A stretch of DNA of 64,000 bases, from positions 6,842 to 70,841 of the forward strand of contig CAZCYQ010000012.1 in NCBI GenBank assembly GCA_964503085.1. The letters are read 5' to 3'. The notes beneath the pieces are model-generated. The model worked only from the letters and a program-made list of their open reading frames with translations, was not told where the DNA came from and searched no databases. The stretch is from Bin80 sp964503085 (GTDB lineage Bacteria; Bacteroidota; Rhodothermia; Rhodothermales; Bin80). Below, piece by piece: positions 17,604 to 26,657 of this stretch (its first letter is position 1; every line of letters begins with the position of its first letter). Both the position numbers and the translations under genes were made by a program.

Positions 17604-18269
17604 TCAACGCAACTTGAATACGATCCGGAGAGACATCCTCACTGGCACGGCACGCCCGCGCTGACGTCCGGGAATAAATTTCGCCTCTTCCATGATGACC
17701 CTCATAGCTTCCTCGTCACATCCACCACCAATGCCACGAAGGACCGTGGGCTCACGCACATTGCCATTTTCGTCAACGATGAACTGAACAATCACGGCAC
17801 CTTCAACATTGGCCTTACGGGCGATCTCTGGATACCTCGCTTTGGACTGGAGTAAGCCAATACCCCCAATCAATTCTGGATCTTGTTCAACAATTGTGAA
17901 AAATTCTGGTTCTTCCTCGAACTCTTCCTCTTCCGGCGGTGGTGGTGGAGGAGGCACGTTGATCGGAGCATCCAAGTCTAGTGAGGCATCAAGATCCAGG
18001 TCGTCATCATCAAGGATCTCATCGTTTGGAACCTCTACAGGCACCGGTGGGCGTGGTGGTGGAGGTGGTTTTTGGATTTGCTCTGTCTGCAGAATTTCTT
18101 CCATCTGGACGACCTCCTGCGCAACCTGCTCAATCTCCATAGCATCTCCACGTTCCAGATTTGCATTGAATGCCAAAATCAGCAGGAGGAGTGAAGCGAT
18201 CATGCCAACCTGTACAAAGAAACCATATGTCCTTTTCAGATCGGCTTTGGGGGATTTACGCAATGCCAT
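17604..18269 (-). CDS. TonB family energy transducer
   Basis: 221 residues with classical TonB architecture: a short cytoplasmic N-terminus (MALRKSPKADLKRTYGFF), a single transmembrane helix (VGMIASLLLLILAFNA), a periplasmic proline-rich stretch (QKPPPPPRPPVPVEVP) and an acidic linker with a second proline run, then a C-terminal TonB domain (about 125-221) with YPEIARKANVEGAVIVQFIVDENGNV and ending in VPVRMSLRIVFKLR. It would couple proton motive force from ExbB/ExbD to outer-membrane receptors such as the haem receptor at 48.7 kb. ExbB and ExbD are not in the window. Confidence 0.92.
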   Translation of the reverse strand: MALRKSPKADLKRTYGFFVQVGMIASLLLLILAFNANLERGDAMEIEQVAQEVVQMEEILQTEQIQKPPPPPRPPVPVEVPNDEILDDDDLDLDASLDLDAPINVPPPPPPPEEEEFEEEPEFFTIVEQDPELIGGIGLLQSKARYPEIARKANVEGAVIVQFIVDENGNVREPTVLRGIGGGCDEEAMRVIMEEAKFIPGRQRGRAVPVRMSLRIVFKLR

Positions 18270-18360
18270 GAGTTTTTGTTTTTGGGTTACCGGATGCGGA
18301 ATTTAAGACAAAAATCGAAAACATGTAACACATGATCCTCGTAAGTGAAGGCATCAGACG

Positions 18361-19971
18361 TCATAATGTTTCCCTCAGTAACGAATTCAGCGTGTTAGAG
18401 ATTCCGTCAATCATATCTCCAGCAATCATCGTGCCGGGGTTGTTTTTTTCAGCATATTGATCTGCGGTCTTTCCGCCAATATGTGTGGCACAGACTGCTG
18501 CTGTTGATGAATTGCAGCCTTGGGCAAGCAAGCCGCCGCATAAGCCGGACAATACATCTCCCGTTCCAGCTGTAGCGAGCGCAGGATTACCGCTGCTGCA
18601 CACCACGGCCCGCTCCCTGCCGAGGCCGATGATGCTGGGGAATCCTTTGAGTATCAGCGTACAGTTCCAGTTTGATGCCCACTCGCGCGCCAGATGAAGT
18701 CGGTCAAGGCTGAGTTCCTTGTTTTTGGTCATACGCTTAAATTCGCCTGTGTGAGGTGTGAGGATCCAGTTTCGGGGCTCACCGTGAGTTTTTAGGAACT
18801 CAGCAGCCGTGGACAATGCATCTGCGTCCACAACAATAGGAATAGAGCATTCCTGCAGCAACGCATGAACGAACTGCTGTGTGTTGGGATTTCGGCCTAG
18901 ACCAGGGCCAATAATTAATGCGTTTGCCTTAGCAAGCCATGGCCGTAGGGTAAGCATTGCGGCCTCGGTTTTAATTCCACCGTCGGAGCATTCGCTCAAA
19001 CCGATTGCCGGAATTTCGGTCATTGCCCCTGCCAGAATAGGCTGAATGCTCTGTGGCACAGCACAGGCTACATAACCTGCTCCGACGCGTGCAGCGGCGC
19101 GTGCAGACAACATAGGGGCCCCGGACAACCCCGGGGATCCACCAATCACGAGAACCATTCCGGCACTGTATTTATGTGCCTGCGGATCTCGTCTGGGAAT
19201 GGCAGAGGAGATCGCCTCGTCGGTAGAAATCCAATCCACTGGGGGCACTGCATCATGGGCCAAAAATGACGGAGGAATGCCGATGTGGACAACGCTCACG
19301 TGGCCCGTGTAGGCCGGTCCCTGTCCCAAGAAAAATCCCGGCTTATGCGAATTGAATGTCACCGTTAGATCCGCACGTACTGCTGTCCCATGCGGTAACC
19401 CCAAATCGGCATCCAGTCCCGATGGGATATCCAACGCAATCACAGGCGAATCTGTGGCATTCAGTCGCTCAACCAGTTCAGCAGCCGTGCCTTTCAGTGG
19501 GCGGTTGATCCCTATTCCGAAGAGAGCGTCAATGTATAGGTCTGCTGAGCGAGGTCCATCGTGGGTATCAGGATTAAGCTGCAGCCGGCCCGATTGATCG
19601 GTAGATTGCAACTTTTGGAGCAAAAGCAGGTGATTTATTGCCTCGGGACTGGCGGGGGGCTTCAAAGAAATGACAGATACATGCGCTCCCCGGTTAAACA
19701 GTATGCGTGCAACAACATAACCATCTCCCCCGTTGTTGCCGCTGCCGCAGTATACAACCACCTTGCGCCCGCGCATTGGGCCGTACCTATGCTCAATGAT
19801 CAACCCGGCCCCCCGTCCTGCATTTTCCATTAGTGTAAACGGGGGTATTCCAAACTCTTCAATGGTAAGATTATCAAGTACTTTCTGTCCCTCGGCGCGC
19901 ACGAGCGGAAGAAATCCTGCACGCAGCGGGTCGGCATCAAGAACAGACTTGTTATCTGGTTGCGATTTCAT
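18361..19971 (-). CDS. nnr: Bifunctional NAD(P)H-hydrate epimerase/dehydratase
   Basis: 536 residues. Repairs hydrated NAD(P)H: the N-terminal YjeF_N domain (about residues 25-240, with VYCGSGNNGGDGYVVARIL) epimerises R- and S-NAD(P)HX, and the C-terminal ribokinase-like domain (about 255-530, with LVIGGSPGLSGAPMLSARAA and ATAGTGDVLSG) dehydrates S-NAD(P)HX using ADP. Both active-site regions are intact and the length is normal for the fused form. The next gene upstream (Ig-like lipoprotein) ends 9 bp before this start, so they are likely co-transcribed. Confidence 0.95.
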   Translation of the reverse strand: MKSQPDNKSVLDADPLRAGFLPLVRAEGQKVLDNLTIEEFGIPPFTLMENAGRGAGLIIEHRYGPMRGRKVVVYCGSGNNGGDGYVVARILFNRGAHVSVISLKPPASPEAINHLLLLQKLQSTDQSGRLQLNPDTHDGPRSADLYIDALFGIGINRPLKGTAAELVERLNATDSPVIALDIPSGLDADLGLPHGTAVRADLTVTFNSHKPGFFLGQGPAYTGHVSVVHIGIPPSFLAHDAVPPVDWISTDEAISSAIPRRDPQAHKYSAGMVLVIGGSPGLSGAPMLSARAAARVGAGYVACAVPQSIQPILAGAMTEIPAIGLSECSDGGIKTEAAMLTLRPWLAKANALIIGPGLGRNPNTQQFVHALLQECSIPIVVDADALSTAAEFLKTHGEPRNWILTPHTGEFKRMTKNKELSLDRLHLAREWASNWNCTLILKGFPSIIGLGRERAVVCSSGNPALATAGTGDVLSGLCGGLLAQGCNSSTAAVCATHIGGKTADQYAEKNNPGTMIAGDMIDGISNTLNSLLRETL

Positions 19972-19980
19972 CTTTTAGAT

Positions 19981-21639
19981 CTACCGATCAGAGAATGATA
20001 CAGAACTCACGGACGAAGTGCCGATACGGAGTGTATCTCCCAAAACAGTATCCCAGCGCGGGCGTATCGCGATAGGCTCTGGCATCCAGGTAATGGGTTC
20101 AGGGGGCCTGTAGGGATGGATCATGCCACCATCCCAGTGGCCATTTCGATTACGATCAATGAAAGCGCGCAATTGGTAGGTGTTTTGCGGAAGATTGCCA
20201 AACGTGAATGCGCCGGTTGAGTCTGGGTGAGTGGTCGAAATCACCAGACCATTTGAATCCGTAAGTACAACTATAATGCTGTCTCCAGATGGAGTTGCAA
20301 TACCACTAAAGCTTCCGAGTGCGCGAGGTCCCAGCCGTTTGAAGTGTTGCACCCGGATACTGTCTGGATCCAGCACGGCGATGCGATAAACCTGTGTTGG
20401 GTCATCCAAAGATAGTAGGTTGTAACTCGTTCCATTGGAAGATGGGCTTTCGAAGCTTACAGGCGTTCCGGTTGAATCCTGAACAGTCACCAGACTGTCC
20501 AGAGTCGGTAGGGTAAGCGGCCGATTAAAGACTATCGTTGGTGTTTCCCAAGGTGCTAATTCATATGGATCTTCCGTACCGGTTGGCAGAAACCGTTCGA
20601 AACGAGGTTCAATTTGCTGCATGCCCATACTCCCAGTAAAATAGATGGTCTCTACATACACAGCATTGTCGCTTGAATCCTGCACCGCAGCGTCTGGAAG
20701 AAGCGCATAGGAGCGTTCTTGGAGTACATCAGTCATCAGATAGATCACGCGCGCATTCGCTTCTCGTTGATAACTGGAATGCACGGTAACGGGCGTGTTA
20801 TCAACCGAATCTGTGATCGCCCAAGATTCGCCCGCCAGATCAGACAGAATTACATTTTCGCTAAATCGGACTTCAACCAGTCTGTTTGAAGTGGCACGAA
20901 CTCGTTCTATGACGGGTCCTAGCGTGTCCACTTTTGTGTACACCCAGTCCAGATATTGTTCAATTGTATCAGGAGTGGCCCTGATCAATGGGGTTGGAGG
21001 AACGGCAAACCATTCGCCATCATCTGCACTATAGTTACGGTTGACGTCCCGTAGGCCCAAGATGAAAAAATCAGACTCACGCACATTTCCGAGTTCAAAC
21101 AGTCCTTCAGCATCAGTTTGTGTCTGGTATGCCGGTATGCCATTTACTTCCTCACCGGGGTTGAAGACAAGAATTGGTAGACCGGTGACGGGTTTGCCTT
21201 CTATGGGATCAATCACTCGGCCGTACAATCTTCCCTGATCAATCACGGGCCCGGTGGCAAATGCATAGGATAGTGGACGCGTGAGCCGAACCCCCTGCCA
21301 GTCTCTAAACTCATCGTTGAGTGTCACAACGTACGTGGTAGAGTCGCGCAGTGGTTCGGAAAATTGTATAGTTACCGATCTTTTACGCCACCTGAAACGC
21401 AAACGGCTTTGAGGTGCTGGGGTGATAGATAATGCACGTGCAAAGGAAGCCTGATTCACATACTCTGAAAAAGTCAATTTCAGCTGGGTTGTAGGAGGCA
21501 CTTCAACTGATTCGTGTGCGGGTTCTGCAGATACGAGTTGAGGTGGAGTCTCATCGCGCGGTCCCCCTGTCGGAGGACGAGGATCTGCGCAACCGCAGAC
21601 CAGAATCAGTCCTAGCAGTACGATACTACGGGTCAACAC
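19981..21639 (-). CDS. Ig-like (Big_5) domain lipoprotein
   Basis: 552 residues from GTG 21639. The signal peptide ends in a lipobox (LVCGC, Cys17), followed by ADPRPPTGGPRDETPP, the hallmark N-terminus of a Bacteroidota family of large Big_5-containing lipoproteins. The first Ig-like domain is about residues 35-130 (PPTTQLKLTFSEYVN), followed by carboxypeptidase-regulatory-like or SdrD-B-like segments (GRLYGRVIDPIEGKPVTGLPILVF; LGLRDVNRNYSADDGEW) and a late repeat with DRNRNGHWDGG. It overlaps the upstream gene by 14 nt. Its role is unknown, probably on the cell envelope. Confidence 0.88.
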   Translation of the reverse strand: MLTRSIVLLGLILVCGCADPRPPTGGPRDETPPQLVSAEPAHESVEVPPTTQLKLTFSEYVNQASFARALSITPAPQSRLRFRWRKRSVTIQFSEPLRDSTTYVVTLNDEFRDWQGVRLTRPLSYAFATGPVIDQGRLYGRVIDPIEGKPVTGLPILVFNPGEEVNGIPAYQTQTDAEGLFELGNVRESDFFILGLRDVNRNYSADDGEWFAVPPTPLIRATPDTIEQYLDWVYTKVDTLGPVIERVRATSNRLVEVRFSENVILSDLAGESWAITDSVDNTPVTVHSSYQREANARVIYLMTDVLQERSYALLPDAAVQDSSDNAVYVETIYFTGSMGMQQIEPRFERFLPTGTEDPYELAPWETPTIVFNRPLTLPTLDSLVTVQDSTGTPVSFESPSSNGTSYNLLSLDDPTQVYRIAVLDPDSIRVQHFKRLGPRALGSFSGIATPSGDSIIVVLTDSNGLVISTTHPDSTGAFTFGNLPQNTYQLRAFIDRNRNGHWDGGMIHPYRPPEPITWMPEPIAIRPRWDTVLGDTLRIGTSSVSSVSFSDR

Positions 21640-22231
21640 GGTTGCTTCTCAGATTGAAAAACAGAAATGCGGCCAAGCCTGTCGCAGCGGCCAATATGAC
21701 AGGTTCCAGATAGCGGCGAATCCAGTTATTCGGGGGGAGTTCTGCTTGAGTTTCCGGGTGGGCAGGCGACTCAAGCTGATCGACGATGTTCCTTGGAATC
21801 CTGTCCGAGAAGACTCGTTGGCAGGAGTCATGTACAAGGAACTCTCCGTCCTTTCCCAAGAATGAGTAACGAAGATCCAGTTCTGCCGAACGGGAAAGCA
21901 TTTTGCGGCCTGCATGCGTGTAGGTTATGGTGGCTCTGGATATTTCCCAAGAGAGTGAATAGTAAGGCTTTGATGTTCGGAGAGAGTCGGTGGAATAGAG
22001 CTCAATACCCTGTTGCTGCCAATGTTGAATCAGTGCACTCGTCAAGTAGGGGAGGGTTGGGGGGGGAACTAAGGTCAGGGAGTCTGCCGCATGGGGGACA
22101 TCTCCCAAACAGTCAAGGCCCAGATTCTCGAATACCTGCGCGTTTGTAGTCAACTCCTGTGCGGATGACACAAGTACAGGAAACAAGCTCCAGCAGCCAG
22201 CAACCAGCAACCCGGCGATATTTCTCATCAA
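21626..22231 (-). CDS. Uncharacterised exported protein with C-terminal membrane helix
   Basis: 201 residues (TTG 22231 or ATG 22228). N-terminal signal peptide (NIAGLLVAGCWSLFPVLVSSAQEL) and one C-terminal transmembrane helix (ILAAATGLAAFLFFNLRS) with a short basic tail. The middle part has no motif I recognise; it contains pairs of aromatic residues in a probable beta-rich domain (YYSLSWEISRATITY). It lies between moaB and the Ig-like lipoprotein, overlapping the latter, and so is in the same operon. A partnership with that lipoprotein is possible. Confidence 0.75.
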   Translation of the reverse strand: MMRNIAGLLVAGCWSLFPVLVSSAQELTTNAQVFENLGLDCLGDVPHAADSLTLVPPPTLPYLTSALIQHWQQQGIELYSTDSLRTSKPYYSLSWEISRATITYTHAGRKMLSRSAELDLRYSFLGKDGEFLVHDSCQRVFSDRIPRNIVDQLESPAHPETQAELPPNNWIRRYLEPVILAAATGLAAFLFFNLRSNRVDP

Positions 22232-22726
22232 TCAATGTTTACGCAATTCAGAAACTAAATGTCGGGCCTCGGGGAGTATTAATTTTTCCATTGCCAACGT
22301 AACGGCTTTTGGAGAGCCTGGAAGGGAAAAAATGATTAAACCGCCGTATATCCCGGCAATCGCTCGGGAGAGCATGGCCCTACTGCCGACCTGTTCCCAG
22401 GAAAGCAGGCGGAAAAGTTCGCCGAAGCCCGGCAATGTTCTGTCCAGCAGTGCACTTACCGCTTCATAAGTTTGATCTCTGCGACTTATGCCCGTTCCAC
22501 CGCTTAGGCATAACACATCTGCTGACCCGGATTGTGCACGAATGACCTCCTTTATTATAATCGGTTCATCCGGTACGATTGATTGTGAGGTAATCTCGTG
22601 GCCATTGTCTGCGATCAGGTTTGCCATATGGAGGCCACTTACGTCTGTAGCTTTCGTTCGTGTGTCGCTGACTGTAATCAGTGCGAACCGCAATATGGCC
22701 GGTGCATTGGATTCGTGACAACTCAT
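22232..22726 (-). CDS. moaB: Molybdenum cofactor biosynthesis protein MoaB/Mog family
   Basis: 164 residues. MoCF-biosynth fold with LRFALITVSDTRTKATDVSG near the N-terminus, the active-site block LCLSGGTGISRRDQTYEAV (about residues 72-90), and the SLPGSPKAVTLAMEKLILPE motif near the C-terminus. Enzymes of this family adenylylate molybdopterin before metal insertion. The ATG overlaps the yidD stop by 4 nt. No other moa or moe genes are in the window, so the symbol is by family only; a Mog-like assignment is also possible. Confidence 0.9.
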   Translation of the reverse strand: MSCHESNAPAILRFALITVSDTRTKATDVSGLHMANLIADNGHEITSQSIVPDEPIIIKEVIRAQSGSADVLCLSGGTGISRRDQTYEAVSALLDRTLPGFGELFRLLSWEQVGSRAMLSRAIAGIYGGLIIFSLPGSPKAVTLAMEKLILPEARHLVSELRKH

Positions 22727-22965
22727 TGGTCCACAGTAGTATGTTCACCGAACCATCTCGGGGGGTCGTACCCGTGTTTTGCCCACGGATTGCATCGCAT
22801 TAGGCGCCAGATACCCAATACTACCCCTTTAAGTATTCCATACCGGTTAATGGCCTGAAGGGCATAGTTTGAGCATGAAGGCGTGTAGCGGCATGCATTG
22901 GGCAGATGCGGAGCGATCATCAACTGGTAAGCCCGTATCGGCAAGATGAATAACTTTCGCAGCAT
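22723..22965 (-). CDS. yidD: Membrane protein insertion efficiency factor YidD
   Basis: 80 residues. The conserved core is complete: YQLMIAPHLPNACRYTPSCSNYALQAINRYG followed by RLMRCNPWAKHGYDPP. YidD is a small inner-membrane-associated factor that assists YidC. Its usual neighbours (rpmH, rnpA, yidC) are absent; here it is coupled to moaB through an ATGA overlap, a rearranged context. Confidence 0.95.
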   Translation of the reverse strand: MLRKLFILPIRAYQLMIAPHLPNACRYTPSCSNYALQAINRYGILKGVVLGIWRLMRCNPWAKHGYDPPRWFGEHTTVDQ

Positions 22966-23035
22966 GTACTGGTATTAATAGTGATGTAAGGACTGCCAAT
23001 CCTACATCTCTTTTACATAAAGGTCCCCACAGACA

Positions 23036-23392
23036 ATGAAGATCCAAAAAAAAGACAAACTTTTAACCGCAAAGATGGCCGATGCGGTATTTGCCAAAGA
23101 TGGTCTAATACCAGCCGTTGTTCAGGATGTAAGCACACATGAGGTGCTGATGGTTGCTTATATGAATCGGGCCACATTGGCGCAAACGATCGAAACGGGT
23201 ACGATGACGTATTGGAGTCGATCACGGGAGTGTGTCTGGGTCAAAGGACAAACAAGCGGTCACTTCCAAAGAGTAAGATCCGTAAGATTAGATTGCGATG
23301 GAGACGCGCTGCTGTTTGAAGTGGAGCAGGAAGGTAGTGGGGCATGTCACACTGGGGCTAGAACATGTTTTTACCGGAAACTGGAAGGATGA
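23036..23392 (+). CDS. hisI: Phosphoribosyl-AMP cyclohydrolase
   Basis: 118 residues. Hydrolyses phosphoribosyl-AMP in step three of histidine synthesis. The zinc/magnesium site is present as LDCDGDALLFEVEQEG and ACHTGARTCFY near the C-terminus, and VLMVAYMNRATLAQTIETG and YWSRSRECVWVKGQTSGH are family blocks. It lacks the HisE domain found in fused forms. It is divergent from yidD with about 70 bp between. It stands alone, without other his genes in the window. Confidence 0.96.
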   Translation: MKIQKKDKLLTAKMADAVFAKDGLIPAVVQDVSTHEVLMVAYMNRATLAQTIETGTMTYWSRSRECVWVKGQTSGHFQRVRSVRLDCDGDALLFEVEQEGSGACHTGARTCFYRKLEG

Positions 23393-23568
23393 AGCGCATC
23401 AATTGATGGGTACCCCTGGAGGAGTATATCAGTGACAGTACCGGATGTCGGCATTTTGCATGATTTACTTTGCGTCTACAGTGCATGGTGGTTTGGTTAT
23501 TCACGTTACGTTACGACAGGTGAATTTTTGATATTATTTTCCACCGTCTTCCCAGCAGGATTCGGCCG

Positions 23569-24315
23569 ATGAGTCTGTGGCGGAATATCATTCTTGTTCT
23601 ACCCGTGGCTATGATATTTGGCTGTATGGCGGCCGATCAGACGCTTGAACCTGACTGGATAGTTGATCAGGCGGACGTGTTGGAGACAGAAGCGGAGTAT
23701 GCACTGATGGATATGCTTTCGGGTTTTTACGACAGCACATCGGTTGCACTCGTGGGAGTAACCGTGGAATCCCTGCAGCAGCAGTCCATAGAGGCGTACA
23801 CGGAGGCATTATATACCTCATGGGAACTGGGTGCACCAGAAACCAATAATGGCATTATGGTTCTCCTTGCACCGATGGAGCGATTAGTTCATATTACGGT
23901 AGGTAACGGTGTAGCATGGGAGCTGCCCGCCCAGGTACTGGATTCGATCAAAGTAGAGATGGCGAAATTTTTTGGTGAGGGAGAGTATCAAGAGGGACTT
24001 GAGTCGGGATTCAGGTCACTAATGACTCGAGCTGGTGCGCTGACCTGGAGTGTTGACTATACGAGCATTTCCGATGTGCAGGCAGATTCATCGCGCAGTG
24101 TGGGGCGTATCCTGATGACGGACTGTGTCATTACGGGTTTTGAAGAGGACCTGGTGGTGGCCATGGACGACGAAGGCAATGAAATTCGATTAATGGTGTC
24201 CATGGATGTTCCGATGCTGTCCGTGGAAGATGTAATAGGTATTAGTGGTCGTATTACGCGGACCGCGCCGCTGTACGCACAAGTATTGAATCTGAGTATA
24301 GATTTCCCCTTTTGA
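23569..24315 (+). CDS. TPM-domain lipoprotein
   Basis: 248 residues. The signal peptide has a probable lipobox (MIFGCMA, Cys19). The TPM/Psb32-like domain follows (about residues 30-150): DWIVDQADVLETEAEYALMDML, then TNNGIMVLLAPMERLVHITVGNGVAWELP. The C-terminal 75 residues (VGRILMTDCVITGFEEDLVVAMDDEGNEIRL and onward) look like a small beta-barrel of the OB type, an unusual addition. TPM proteins occur at membranes in photosystem or envelope quality control; function here is unknown. The next gene (ACP) is 215 bp away and probably separate. Confidence 0.8.
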   Translation: MSLWRNIILVLPVAMIFGCMAADQTLEPDWIVDQADVLETEAEYALMDMLSGFYDSTSVALVGVTVESLQQQSIEAYTEALYTSWELGAPETNNGIMVLLAPMERLVHITVGNGVAWELPAQVLDSIKVEMAKFFGEGEYQEGLESGFRSLMTRAGALTWSVDYTSISDVQADSSRSVGRILMTDCVITGFEEDLVVAMDDEGNEIRLMVSMDVPMLSVEDVIGISGRITRTAPLYAQVLNLSIDFPF

Positions 24316-24529
24316 AAACTCGAGACGCGAGACAGGAGAAATACAGCGGTTCAATTGAAGTCCGTGTGGATTGATTTCTTAGGTTTACCGGATATGAGCA
24401 TAGATGGATGGAGTTGTTAGCATAAAAGGAATATGAAATGTGCAAGTTTTTCACTATATTCTGACCTTATGCACGCGGACTGTGCAGCAGTCTCCGCAAT
24501 TAACCGTAAACCACAAGCACAACTTAAAA

Positions 24530-24757
24530 ATGGCAACAACAGAACAGCGCTTTCAATCTCTCTTGGAGCAGCACCTTGGTATAAGTGACCCAGATGCAAT
24601 AAACTCCAGTGCCGCGGATCTCGGGATTAACTCAGTAGATGCCGTGTCCTTCCTGAAGGAAGTTTGTAAGGAGTTTAATGTTAACATCTCGCCCGACGAT
24701 GCTGTAAAACTTGGGAGCATGCGGGCGGTTGTCAGCCATATTGAAGCAGCTGGATAG
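24530..24757 (+). CDS. Free-standing acyl carrier protein
   Basis: 75 residues from ATG 24530; an upstream in-frame extension to 24440 has no ACP similarity and is rejected. The phosphopantetheine attachment serine is Ser35 in DLGINSVDAVSFL, a variant of the usual DSL motif. Helix II-III features (VCKEFNVNISPDDAVKLGSM) fit a type II carrier protein. Only a hydrolase gene separates it from the giant PKS on the same strand, so it may deliver the starter unit, receive the product, or stand in for the ACP missing from the PKS C-terminus. It is not the housekeeping acpP context (no fabF or fabD nearby). Confidence 0.85.
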   Translation: MATTEQRFQSLLEQHLGISDPDAINSSAADLGINSVDAVSFLKEVCKEFNVNISPDDAVKLGSMRAVVSHIEAAG

Positions 24758-24973
24758 CCCCGGTTGGTGAGTAGGTCTTATTGTCGTGGGTTTCTCTTTG
24801 GTGATCCTCCAAAGGGCCGAGGGGGTCCATTATTGCTTGGCTACTGTCAGGGATGTCAGGTTGCCCTATTGGGGTGTCTGGTAAGGCCGTGTGCTGTTCG
24901 TATGGTGTACGAAGAGCCGGGGAGGTGCGCATGAGGTACCGCTCATTGGATTCCTGAATCACTTTATCGAAGA

Positions 24974-25912
24974 ATGATGAAGCCATTACAGGAACAAATG
25001 GCGGTTGAGGGCAGAAATTGGGTCGTACCTAGCCCGGAGTCTGCCCATGAGGTACCCATGCATGACGGTTCCTCAGTCGTTATTCGCCGTCATGGGAATC
25101 CAGAAGGTCCGCGCCTTGTTTTAAGTCATGGGAACGGTTTCGCGGTAGATCTCTACTATCCTTTTTGGTCGCTTTTTCTTGAGGACTTTGATGTTATAGT
25201 ATATGATCTCAGGAATCACGGCTGGAACCCTGTTGGGGATGTGAAAAACCACAATCTTCCGACGTTTGCACAGGATCTTGAGATTATTCTTGATGCAGTT
25301 GACCGGCATTATGGCAGCAAACCAAGAATAGGGATTTACCACTCTTTGACGGCTCTTGTAGCTGTACAACCTCATATCAGACCGAATCTGTTTTCAGGTC
25401 TAGTTTTGTTTGATCCGCCCATTTGCAAGGGGGGTAGGGGTTATGCCGAATTTGAGGCCGCGGCAAGCCGTAATGCCGAGTTGACTAGGCTGCGCGCCAA
25501 TAAGTTTGCAACCAAGGAGCATCTTGCAGAGATTATCCCCTATCTGCCGAGTTTTCAGTTGGTTGTTCCAGGGGTTTTTGAGCTCTTGGCAGAAACTACA
25601 TTACGCGAATCCGCAGATCACGAGGGATATGAACTGTGCTGTCCGCCCGAGTATGAGGCGCGGATACTGGAATTCGCGGGGAGCTTTGCAGTTCTTGCAG
25701 ACTTCGATCACATTCGGTGCCCAGTGAAGGTCCTCGGAGCTGACCCCACGTTACCGTACTCCTATTTACCAACGTTTGATCTAAGCTATATTGTAAAGTT
25801 GGACTACGATTTCTTACCTGAATCAACACATCTTCTCCAGCTCGAAAAGCCTGGCCAATGTGCTCAAGTCGTGGTTGACTATCTCAGGAAGCACAACCTC
25901 ATGAAGCCTTGA
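24974..25912 (+). CDS. Alpha/beta hydrolase (candidate PKS-associated thioesterase)
   Basis: 312 residues (ATG 24974 or 24977). Alpha/beta-hydrolase fold: HG oxyanion region LVLSHGNGFAVDLY, a YDLRNHGWN strand, nucleophile Ser124 in GIYHSLTALVA (in place of the usual GHSxGG), and the catalytic His286 in PESTHLLQLEKP. There is no signal peptide, so it acts in the cytosol. Its position between a stand-alone ACP and a PKS that lacks its own thioesterase suggests product release or editing. Generic esterase or haloalkane-dehalogenase-like roles cannot be excluded. Confidence 0.8.
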   Translation: MMKPLQEQMAVEGRNWVVPSPESAHEVPMHDGSSVVIRRHGNPEGPRLVLSHGNGFAVDLYYPFWSLFLEDFDVIVYDLRNHGWNPVGDVKNHNLPTFAQDLEIILDAVDRHYGSKPRIGIYHSLTALVAVQPHIRPNLFSGLVLFDPPICKGGRGYAEFEAAASRNAELTRLRANKFATKEHLAEIIPYLPSFQLVVPGVFELLAETTLRESADHEGYELCCPPEYEARILEFAGSFAVLADFDHIRCPVKVLGADPTLPYSYLPTFDLSYIVKLDYDFLPESTHLLQLEKPGQCAQVVVDYLRKHNLMKP

Positions 25913-26657
25913 TTGAATTGGAATAGGCTCATTTATTCGTGCGTCACCTGCAAAACAGGGCTGGCATAATTTCCATGGCAGTGCTACTGCAGGCGGTCTA
26001 AATGATAACGATCTCCTGCGCCAGTTGAATTGAAGAATATTCGTGAATTTGAGTGCAGTATGGTCTCTTACATGCTTGATTTATCCAGTGTCTTTCCGGC
26101 AAAGATCTGCCACATCAGGATTTGTGGACTATTGCTAAATGGAGATGAACATTCTTTCTTCCGATTCAATCCAGAATGTATGATGTTGGAACAGGTATAG
26201 GGGCGGAGCAATGCGGTTGAATTGACTTCTTGCGAATAGCTCGGAGGTACCATTGCTGAGTTCCGCTTTGTAGCCGTTGTCAAGGTGTGAAAGAGGAATG
26301 TCTGGTGGCAGAAGGGGATTTTATTCTACGGCTACTTGACATTCCCAGGAGCTCCGCATCGACACCAATTTCTTCTCGAAGTATCTACCCATGCCGACCA
26401 TACATTCATGTAACTCATCCAGGATCGGGCAGTTGTACGAGGCAAGAAGCGAATTGGAGATCTGACCAAATGAGTCTTATTGCGGTTGTTGCGTTATCTT
26501 ACAGTCTCGGTACAACGTCAGTAGCGCCTTGATATGGATAGAATGACTATTCATGTGAAAGCAACTCCCTCGGCTACTGTGCAGCAGATGTATTTGGTCG
26601 TTGAGCAGACTGATTGGTATGATAATCAGAGTTAGTTAACTGAATTTCTAGATCAAG
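25913..26657. other. 0.75-kb leader region upstream of the PKS gene
   Basis: No supportable gene. Short open frames on both strands (for example 26053-26200 and 26287-26532 on plus) show no family similarity. The region presumably holds the PKS promoter and a long leader; no riboswitch or terminator structure could be recognised by eye. Confidence 0.5.
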
